Below, piece by piece: positions 1-4,008 of a DNA stretch of 9,181 bases. The stretch comes from CAYJXJ01 sp964374095 (GTDB lineage Bacteria > Elusimicrobiota > Elusimicrobia > UBA1565 > UBA9628): the NCBI GenBank assembly GCA_964374095.1, contig CAYJXJ010000182.1, positions 1 to 9,181 of the forward strand, given 5' to 3'. The position numbers and the translations under genes were made by a program. Numbering within the stretch: position 1 is the stretch's first letter; every line of letters starts with the position of its first letter. The notes beneath the pieces are model-generated. The model was not told where the DNA came from. It saw only the letters and a program-made list of their open reading frames with translations, and searched no databases.

Positions 1-2
1 AT

Positions 3-98
3 CGTCCCCGGCAGGATGGGCCACGGCTACCTACAAATTTTCAGCGCACCCCGGGACGGTCGCTGTGGAGGCTGGACCACGAAAAAGGGTATTCTTAA
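3..98 (+). CDS. Possible C-terminal end of an upstream gene (partial)
   Basis: One frame is open from the left edge and ends with TAA at 96-98, giving about 31 residues ending in LDHEKGYS. The stop sits four bases before the ATG of the next gene (102), and the AAGGA next to that ATG overlaps the stop. This tight spacing is typical of neighbouring genes in an operon. The fragment is too short to show any domain and its codon bias is only moderate at its left end. A second frame is also open here, so the reading frame is not certain. I do not recognise the product. Confidence 0.35.
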   Translation, partial: RPRQDGPRLPTNFQRTPGRSLWRLDHEKGYS

Positions 99-101
99 GG
101 A

Positions 102-626
102 ATGCAGCTTCTCAACCGCTACTTCACGCCCTTCGCCCTCCTGCTGGTGCTCTCGGCGGCCTATTTCCACGAGCCCGAGGTCCCCGGCACGATCCCCGAC
201 GAAGTGCGCGCGGCTCTGGGCCTGCTGGCGGCCTCGACGCTCGTCAATTGGTGGCTGGCCGCCAACACCTATCGCTTCGTGGGCTGGGCCGGGCGAATGC
301 GGACCGTGCAGGTCTGGATGAACTACGTCTGGGCCGTCCCCCTCTTCTACCTGCTGTTCCCCTATTGGGCGCCGATGTGGCTGCTCTTCCTCATGGCCCC
401 GGTCACCGCCGCCCTCTACATGTCGTGGTGGCCGACGCTCGGCACCGCGTTGGTCTCCGCGGGAACGATGCTCGGCATCTACGTCCTGCGGGGCCTGACC
501 CCGGAAGGAGCGGCCTTCGGCATGGCTCTGGTGCACGCCGCGGTGATCGTCCTGCTTTCCCTATTCATCCACTCCCTCGCCCAGGCGGCCCTGCGCCTGA
601 TCTCGACACCCCGGCCCCCGGGTTGA
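102..626 (+). CDS. Small multi-pass inner-membrane protein of unknown function
   Basis: This encodes 174 residues, most of them hydrophobic. Likely membrane segments lie near residues 8-22, 37-55, 71-88, 90-107, 112-130 and 138-162. Aromatic residues (YRF, WWLAAN, YMSWW) sit at the probable interfaces, and the C-terminus is short and polar. The ATG at 102 follows an in-frame stop at 96-98, so the start cannot lie further upstream. AAGGA (97-101) directly abuts the ATG, which is too close for a good Shine-Dalgarno site; AAGGG at 85-89 is 12 nt away and may serve instead. The next gene begins 32 nt after the stop, so the two could be cotranscribed. No motif, catalytic residue or family signature is visible. 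The topology, with very short loops, suggests an integral membrane accessory protein, but I cannot name a function. Confidence 0.72.
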   Translation: MQLLNRYFTPFALLLVLSAAYFHEPEVPGTIPDEVRAALGLLAASTLVNWWLAANTYRFVGWAGRMRTVQVWMNYVWAVPLFYLLFPYWAPMWLLFLMAPVTAALYMSWWPTLGTALVSAGTMLGIYVLRGLTPEGAAFGMALVHAAVIVLLSLFIHSLAQAALRLISTPRPPG

Positions 627-651
627 GTTTCTCTCTTCCTCCGGCTACACT
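623..651 (+). promoter_or_regulatory. Candidate sigma70 promoter for the metallopeptidase gene
   Basis: TTGAGT (623-628) and TACACT (646-651) are separated by exactly 17 nt. The -35 element overlaps the stop codon of the preceding gene (624-626). Transcription would begin about 657-659, at the GTG start of the peptidase, so the message would be leaderless or nearly so. TATAGG (651-656) is an alternative -10 with worse spacing. This is seen only as a sequence match. Confidence 0.35.
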
Positions 652-658
652 ATAGGCT

Positions 659-1672
659 GTGGAAGCCGTACTCAAGCTGCGCGTCGCCATCTGGGTTCTG
701 GTCCTCTCACTCTGGGGCGCCATGGTCTATCAGTACCTCGGGGATGAGGGCCTCCCCCCTCCCATGGTCGTCGTGCGCAATCCCTACGCCGGCAAGCCCC
801 TCCCGGCTCCGGACGGCGCCCCCGTCGGCCCGACACGGCCCGCGCCCCCGTCCGTCGCGCCGGCGCCCTTCGTGGAACCCCTGCCGACCACGCCGCCGGC
901 CCCGATCAAGCAGCCCCGCCTGCGTCCCGAGGCGGCGGTGGGACACGACACCCCCGTCCCGCCCGGCTTCGTGCGCTTGGTCACGCGCCATTTCAACGTC
1001 CACGCCGAGGCCGGGGCTCCCCCGCAGGACTTCATCGATCTGCTCGAGAGTCTCCACGGAAATCTCATGCTTGACCTCGCGGCTTTTTCGCCCTGGGCCC
1101 AAGACGAGCGGGTCAGCGTCTTTCTATTTCGCAACAAGGAAACCTACCGGCAAGTGACGGGACGCCCCCCCTGGTCCGGCGGCGCGAGTTCCGTCCCCCG
1201 CCGCAAAGTCTATCTCTACGCCAGCGAGGAGCTCCCCGGCATCATGGCGCATGAGCTCTGCCACATCTACTACGATAGTTTCTTCATGGGCGGACGCTCC
1301 AACCCCTTGTGGCTCAGCGAAGGCATGGCCACGCTCGTGCAAATCGAGCGCGGGCTGGCGGCCCCGGAGTGGCTGCGCGAGAATTTGGATCTCCTCCGGC
1401 GCAACGGAGGCTACACCCTTGAAGACCTCATGCGGGTCACCTCCACCTCCGGGGCCGACGACGCGCGCGTGCGCCTCTGGTACACGCAAGCCTACAGCAC
1501 GGTTCGTTTTCTTCTCCGCTCGCGCCAGCGCTCTTCCTTCTTCAACTTCTCACGGGAACTGCGCGCGGGCCGCCCGGTCTCCGAGGCCCTCTACCGCTCC
1601 TACGGCATGCCCTACACCTCCGTGCGCGCCCTCGAGCACGCCTGGCGCTACGACCTAATCTCAACCCGCTGA
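659..1672 (+). CDS. Membrane-anchored gluzincin-type zinc metallopeptidase (peptidase MA-like)
   Basis: The product has 337 residues in three parts. Residues 6-27 (KLRVAIWVLVLSLWGAMVY) form an uncleaved signal anchor. Residues 30-100 are a proline-rich linker likely to span periplasmic space. Residues 101-337 form a compact catalytic domain. The zinc site is clear: HELCH at 198-202 gives two histidine ligands and the catalytic glutamate (E199), and WLSEGMA at 218-224 supplies the third ligand, E221, 19 residues after the second histidine. This is the HExxH-(about 20)-E layout of gluzincins of the peptidase MA / DUF1570 type. The GTG start keeps the anchor intact, whereas the next ATG (722) would remove most of it. 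No convincing Shine-Dalgarno site precedes the GTG. The substrate is unknown; the protein is probably anchored in the inner membrane facing the periplasm. No terminator is evident between it and mraZ. Confidence 0.85.
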   Translation: MEAVLKLRVAIWVLVLSLWGAMVYQYLGDEGLPPPMVVVRNPYAGKPLPAPDGAPVGPTRPAPPSVAPAPFVEPLPTTPPAPIKQPRLRPEAAVGHDTPVPPGFVRLVTRHFNVHAEAGAPPQDFIDLLESLHGNLMLDLAAFSPWAQDERVSVFLFRNKETYRQVTGRPPWSGGASSVPRRKVYLYASEELPGIMAHELCHIYYDSFFMGGRSNPLWLSEGMATLVQIERGLAAPEWLRENLDLLRRNGGYTLEDLMRVTSTSGADDARVRLWYTQAYSTVRFLLRSRQRSSFFNFSRELRAGRPVSEALYRSYGMPYTSVRALEHAWRYDLISTR

Positions 1673-1695
1673 GCCCGCGCCTCCCAAGTTAGGTC

Positions 1696-1724
1696 TTGAC
1701 AAAATCAGGGTCTTCCACTATACT
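1696..1724 (+). promoter_or_regulatory. Strong sigma70 promoter of the dcw operon (mraZ promoter)
   Basis: TTGACA (1696-1701) is a perfect -35 hexamer and TATACT (1719-1724) is one base from the TATAAT consensus. The spacer is exactly 17 nt. It lies in the only clearly AT-rich interval of the region, directly upstream of mraZ. Expected transcription start is about 1731, placing the MraZ repeats in the start site and 5' untranslated region. Confidence 0.9.
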
Positions 1725-1734
1725 CTAGTCCCTT

Positions 1735-1780
1735 GTGGGAAAAAGTGGGGAATGGTGAAAGATAGTGGGAGAAAGTGGGA
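1735..1780 (+). promoter_or_regulatory. MraZ operator: five direct repeats in 10-bp phase
   Basis: Five hexamers begin at 1735, 1745, 1755, 1765 and 1775: GTGGGA, GTGGGG, GTGAAA, GTGGGA, GTGGGA. Each is separated by four A-rich or mixed bases. Known MraZ sites upstream of mraZ are short G-rich direct repeats about one helical turn apart (TGGG repeats in E. coli, GTG-containing repeats in Mollicutes). The middle copy is degenerate. Because the array starts about 4 nt after the predicted transcription start, bound MraZ should block promoter clearance and repress its own operon. The 10-bp phase puts all copies on one helix face, as expected for an oligomeric ring binding side by side. Confidence 0.88.
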
Positions 1781-1797
1781 GGCCGGCGACGGCGCTC

Positions 1798-2232
1798 TTG
1801 ATCGGGCGCCACGACTACTCCCTGGACTCCAAGAACCGCCTCGGCATTCCTCCGAAGTTCCGGGAGGCGCTCACTCGGGAGGCGGGGCACTCCCTGTATC
1901 TGGCGGCGGGTCAGGAGAGTTGTCTCTACCTATTCCTCCCCAGCCAGTGGGAGAAGGTCGCCGAGTTGGTGAATTTCCAATTGAAAGACAAGACCCAGGA
2001 ACGGGCCATCATGCGGGGATTTTTCTCGGACGCGACGGAAGCCCCGCTCGACTCGGCCGGACGCATCCTGATTCCCGACTATCTAAAGACGCACGCCCGA
2101 CTCGGGGAGCGCGTCCTCGTCCTGGGGACGGGGACGCGCGCGGAGATTTGGGACTTGAAACGATGGAACTTATACAAACAATCGACCGTGGCGGCGACCT
2201 TCCGCCGCGCGTCGAAAAACCTTCCGATTTGA
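1798..2232 (+). CDS. mraZ: Transcriptional regulator MraZ
   Basis: MraZ is a DNA-binding regulator of the dcw operon built from two AbrB-like half-domains that assemble into a ring. Both DxxxR signatures are visible: DSKNR (residues 10-14, with Asn where DxKGR usually has Gly) followed by LGIPPKFRE, and DSAGR (85-89) followed by ILIPDYL. With the TTG at 1798 the protein has 144 residues and begins MIGRHDYSLD, close to the MF.G.Y...LD start of the family. A GTG at 1765 is the only longer in-frame option; it would add 11 residues encoded inside the operator repeats. Neither start has an ideally spaced ribosome binding site: GGGAGG at 1777-1782 is 15 nt from the TTG. The gene is certain and the start is not. 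Its first ORF position and the adjacent repeats imply autoregulation. Confidence 0.94.
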   Translation: MIGRHDYSLDSKNRLGIPPKFREALTREAGHSLYLAAGQESCLYLFLPSQWEKVAELVNFQLKDKTQERAIMRGFFSDATEAPLDSAGRILIPDYLKTHARLGERVLVLGTGTRAEIWDLKRWNLYKQSTVAATFRRASKNLPI

Positions 2233-3146
2233 CGGACGCGGCACGGCATCGGCCCGCCTTGCTGGCCGAAGCCGTGGACACGATCATCGGAGATCCCAAC
2301 GGCCTGTACGTGGACGCCACCCTCGGCCTCGGGGGCCACGCCGAATCCCTTCTGTCGCGCCTCGGACCCGAGGGCCGCCTGCTCGGCCTGGACCTCGATC
2401 CTGAATCGATCGAGCTCGCCAGAAAACGCCTCGAGCCCTGGGGCGCGCGATTTCGCCCGGTGCGGGCCAATTTCCGGTCCCTCGGGCCCGTTCTCGAGGC
2501 CGAGAAGTTCTATCCCCTAGCCGGAGCTCTCTTCGATCTGGGCGTCTCCTCCCTCCACTTCGACTCCCCGGAGCGGGGCTTCAGCTTCTTAAAGGAAGGC
2601 CCTCTCGACATGAGGCTCTCTCCCGATAGCCCGCTGACCGCCGAAGCCATCGTCAACCGGTGGCCCGTCGAACAGCTGGCGATGCTGTTCAAGGAATACG
2701 GCGAGGAGCCGCACGCCCAGCGCATCGCTCGAGCGATCGTCGCCCGCCGCGAATCTCGGCCGTTTTGCACCACGACGGAGTTGGCCGCCCTGATCGCGAG
2801 CGTTTGCCCGCGCGTCGGAAGCCGCCATCCCGCCACGCGCGCTTTCATGGCGCTGAGGATCGCGGTGAACGCCGAGTTGGAGAACCTCACCCGCGGGCTC
2901 GAGGCCGTCCTGCCCTATCTGGCGCCGGGCGGCCGCATCGTGGTGATCAGCTTTCACTCGCTCGAGGACCGCATGGTCAAGAATGTCTTCTCGTCGTTCG
3001 TGGCGCAAGGTTGGTGCCGGTGGGTAGGCTCGGGGAGCCGCGGCAGCGCCTTGACTCCCAGCGAGGCCGAAATCAGCTCCAATCCGCGAGCACGCAGCGC
3101 CAGGATGCGCGTCGTCGAGCATCGTGGCGGGGAACGCCCGGAGTGA
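2163..3146 (+). CDS. rsmH: 16S rRNA (cytosine1402-N4)-methyltransferase RsmH (MraW)
   Basis: RsmH uses S-adenosylmethionine to methylate N4 of C1402 in the decoding centre of 16S rRNA. From the ATG at 2163 the protein has 327 residues. Visible signatures in order are HRPALLAEAV; the SAM-binding loop VDATLGLGGHAESLL with DLDPESIELA; FDLGVSSLHFDSPERGFSF; GPLDMRLSP; YGEEPHAQRIARAI; HPATRAFMALRIAVNAEL (many homologues have FQALRI, here FMALRI); GGRIVVISFHSLEDRMVK; and the C-terminal NPRARSARMRVVE. The ATG has GGGA (2150-2153) 9 nt upstream but overlaps mraZ by 70 nt and adds about 22 residues before the usual family start. The alternative TTG at 2229 overlaps the mraZ stop as TTGA and gives 305 residues starting MTDAARHRP, nearer the family norm. 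The start is therefore undecided. An earlier ATG in this frame (1752) is rejected because the extension lies wholly within mraZ. Confidence 0.95.
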   Translation: MELIQTIDRGGDLPPRVEKPSDLTDAARHRPALLAEAVDTIIGDPNGLYVDATLGLGGHAESLLSRLGPEGRLLGLDLDPESIELARKRLEPWGARFRPVRANFRSLGPVLEAEKFYPLAGALFDLGVSSLHFDSPERGFSFLKEGPLDMRLSPDSPLTAEAIVNRWPVEQLAMLFKEYGEEPHAQRIARAIVARRESRPFCTTTELAALIASVCPRVGSRHPATRAFMALRIAVNAELENLTRGLEAVLPYLAPGGRIVVISFHSLEDRMVKNVFSSFVAQGWCRWVGSGSRGSALTPSEAEISSNPRARSARMRVVEHRGGERPE

Positions 3147-3161
3147 CGGCCCATAGGGCCG
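3147..3161 (+). other. Small hairpin after the rsmH stop
   Basis: CGGCCC-ATA-GGGCCG is a perfect 6-bp stem with a 3-nt loop. It begins directly after the rsmH stop codon and is followed by a run of eight G that leads into the start of the 59-codon ORF. No T tract follows, so it is not a standard terminator. It could affect access to the next start. The symmetry is seen directly; any role is inference. Confidence 0.4.
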
Positions 3162-3172
3162 GGGGGGGACTC

Positions 3173-3352
3173 ATGAGGGGAGATGCGCTCGTCAACGGTT
3201 CAAGCTCGGGCCTCGCGGCCCTGTTCCAACTCGAGAATTCGGTCGGCTTCCTGGCCAGGCGGGAGGAAGTGATCGATCTCGTCCCCATGACCCCCCTCCC
3301 GCGCCATGGCTACGTCTGGCGGAGGGTCTTCCTCCGCGCGAAGGGACGATGA
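3173..3352 (+). CDS. Small protein of unknown function between rsmH and ftsL
   Basis: A 59-residue ORF starts with ATG 27 nt after rsmH, 3 nt after the purine tract GGGGGGGGA (3161-3169), which can serve as a ribosome binding site. About four fifths of its codons end in G or C, as in neighbouring genes, and the protein looks coding-like: an N-terminal polar stretch (VNGSSSG), a short mixed segment (LAALFQLENSVGFLARREEVIDLV), then a basic, aromatic C-terminal part (RHGYVWRRVFLRAKGR). There is no transmembrane segment, cysteine or catalytic motif. The position is where ftsL normally begins, but the real ftsL is recognisable downstream, so this is an insertion in the usual gene order. I do not recognise the family. 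It could be a lineage-specific small division or regulatory protein, or a spurious ORF. Confidence 0.55.
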   Translation: MRGDALVNGSSSGLAALFQLENSVGFLARREEVIDLVPMTPLPRHGYVWRRVFLRAKGR

Positions 3353-3444
3353 TGAATCTGGCGGGCACCCACTCGGCGGGGTGCCCGTCGCTTTTGCCGC
3401 ACAATCTGGCGGGCACCCACTCGGCGGGGTGCCCGTCGCTCTGA
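3352..3444 (+). other. Possible 30-residue repeat peptide ORF running through the hairpins
   Basis: An ATG at 3352 overlaps the stop of the preceding ORF (TGATG), with AAGGGA (3341-3346) 5 nt upstream as a well-placed ribosome binding site. The frame runs 30 codons to TGA at 3442-3444 and encodes NLAGTHSAGCPSL twice, because it spans both 38-bp repeats. The stop abuts the third hairpin at 3445. It could be a leader peptide coupled to the hairpins, or simply a chance frame through a DNA repeat. I see no known family. Confidence 0.2.
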
Positions 3445-3468
3445 GGGCGCCTACTCGGCGGGGCGCCC
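3355..3468 (+). repeat. Tandem hairpin array: two identical 38-bp repeats plus a diverged third hairpin
   Basis: Copy 1 (3355-3392) and copy 2 (3403-3440) are identical over 38 bp with a 48-bp period. Each contains a perfect 9-bp inverted repeat CGGGCACCC / GGGTGCCCG around the loop ACTCGGCG (stems 3362-3370 with 3379-3387, and 3410-3418 with 3427-3435). A third hairpin has arms GGGCGCC (3445-3451) and GGCGCCC (3462-3468) around the same ACTCGGCGG loop. Its stem differs from the others by an A:T pair changed to G:C on both arms, so pairing is kept. Copy 1 is followed by TCGCTTTT, weakly like an intrinsic terminator; copies 2 and 3 have no T tract. The array may be an attenuator, an RNA-processing site or a dispersed palindromic element. 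Confidence 0.85.
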
Positions 3469-3478
3469 GCTGGCAGGT

Positions 3479-3567
3479 GGGGAGGGGGGGCCTTCCATCA
3501 ACGGGAGGGCCGGGGCCGTCCCGTCAATGGATGGCCGCCCCCTCCCCCGGCCGGCGGGCCGCCGGGG
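3479..3567 (+). other. Long GC-rich stem-loop and adjacent hairpin before ftsL
   Basis: The left arm from 3479 (GGGGAGGGGG then GGCC) pairs with GGCC (3533-3536) and the C-rich arm ending at 3547, with one bulged G (3537): about 14 base pairs. Inside it CCAT (3495-3498) pairs with ATGG (3527-3530) and ACGGGA (3501-3506) with TCCCGT (3519-3524). A further hairpin CCCCGGC (3545-3551) / GCCGGGG (3561-3567) shares three bases with the right arm. The rest of 3353-3600 holds no other recognisable gene or promoter. No T tract follows, so a terminator is unlikely; effects on ftsL translation or mRNA processing are possible. Confidence 0.55.
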
Positions 3568-3600
3568 AAGCGAGCCGAACCGGTCACGGAGATTAGAACC

Positions 3601-4008
3601 ATGCCCTTGCGGCGCACTCTGACGCTCATCCTCGGCGCCGCCGCGCTCTCCTTCGTCGTCTGGCAGCATGTCGAGGCAACCCGCGTCGGCTACGAAGTCG
3701 AGAGCCGCCGTGAGACGGTCCGCCGCCTCCGGAACGGCAATCTCGAGCGCCGCCTGGCCGTGGAGCGGGCCAGTTCTCCGGCGGAAATTGCAGGCCTCGC
3801 CCGCTCCCGCCTGCGGATGGTTCCCGGAGCCCCGGAAGCCGTGAAGGTCCTGGGGCGGCGCGACCCTTCCGCGGGCCCCTCGGGCGAGGCCTCCGGCGCC
3901 CCGCGGCGGCTGTGGACCGCCATCGTCGCAACCTCCCCGCTGCGCGACGCCCTGGCCCTCCAGTCGCATTGGAAGGCCCGGCGGCATGCGCGCCGGCGAC
4001 CCACGTGA
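3601..4008 (+). CDS. ftsL: Cell division protein FtsL-like
   Basis: FtsL is a small bitopic membrane protein that, with FtsB and FtsQ, recruits and activates the FtsW-FtsI septal synthase. This product has 135 residues: a short basic cytoplasmic N-terminus (MPLRR), one membrane segment (residues 6-21), then a charged heptad-like coiled coil (about 24-58, rich in E and R), and the SPAEIAGLARSRLRMVPGAPEAVKVL region (59-84), which matches the end of the FtsL periplasmic domain where an AR..LGM..P pattern is usual. About 50 additional low-complexity, arginine-rich residues follow. FtsL diverges quickly, so the call rests on architecture and position between rsmH and ftsI. GGAG (3588-3591), 9 nt before the ATG, fixes the start. 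The 3' end overlaps ftsI by 23 nt. Confidence 0.85.
   Translation: MPLRRTLTLILGAAALSFVVWQHVEATRVGYEVESRRETVRRLRNGNLERRLAVERASSPAEIAGLARSRLRMVPGAPEAVKVLGRRDPSAGPSGEASGAPRRLWTAIVATSPLRDALALQSHWKARRHARRRPT

Noticed and set aside
90..95. TATTCT as a -10 element just before the membrane protein gene.
   Set aside because: No acceptable -35 lies 16-18 nt upstream, and the site would put the transcription start inside the coding region.
65..655. An alternative plus-strand frame of 196 codons overlapping the membrane protein gene.
   Set aside because: Its translation is Arg/Ala/Gly/Pro-rich and lacks structure, while the 102-626 frame gives coherent membrane segments.
1752..2162. An ATG at 1752 opens a long frame that continues into rsmH, as if rsmH had a 137-residue N-terminal extension.
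   Set aside because: The extension lies entirely over mraZ, has low-complexity Gly/Pro/Arg composition and no RsmH homology. The RsmH family begins near HRPALLAEAV.
3362..3394. Hairpin 1 plus TTTT as an intrinsic terminator ending the first part of the operon.
   Set aside because: The T tract is only four bases and starts 4 nt after the stem, no promoter is visible before ftsL, and the downstream genes are essential. It may attenuate but is not supported as a full terminator.
3306..3596. A 96-codon plus-strand frame running from inside the small ORF through the hairpin array to just before ftsL, containing a repeated GGHPLGGVPVA.
   Set aside because: It overlaps the better-supported 59-codon ORF out of frame, has no ribosome binding site and is low-complexity. 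The peptide repeat is explained by the DNA repeat.
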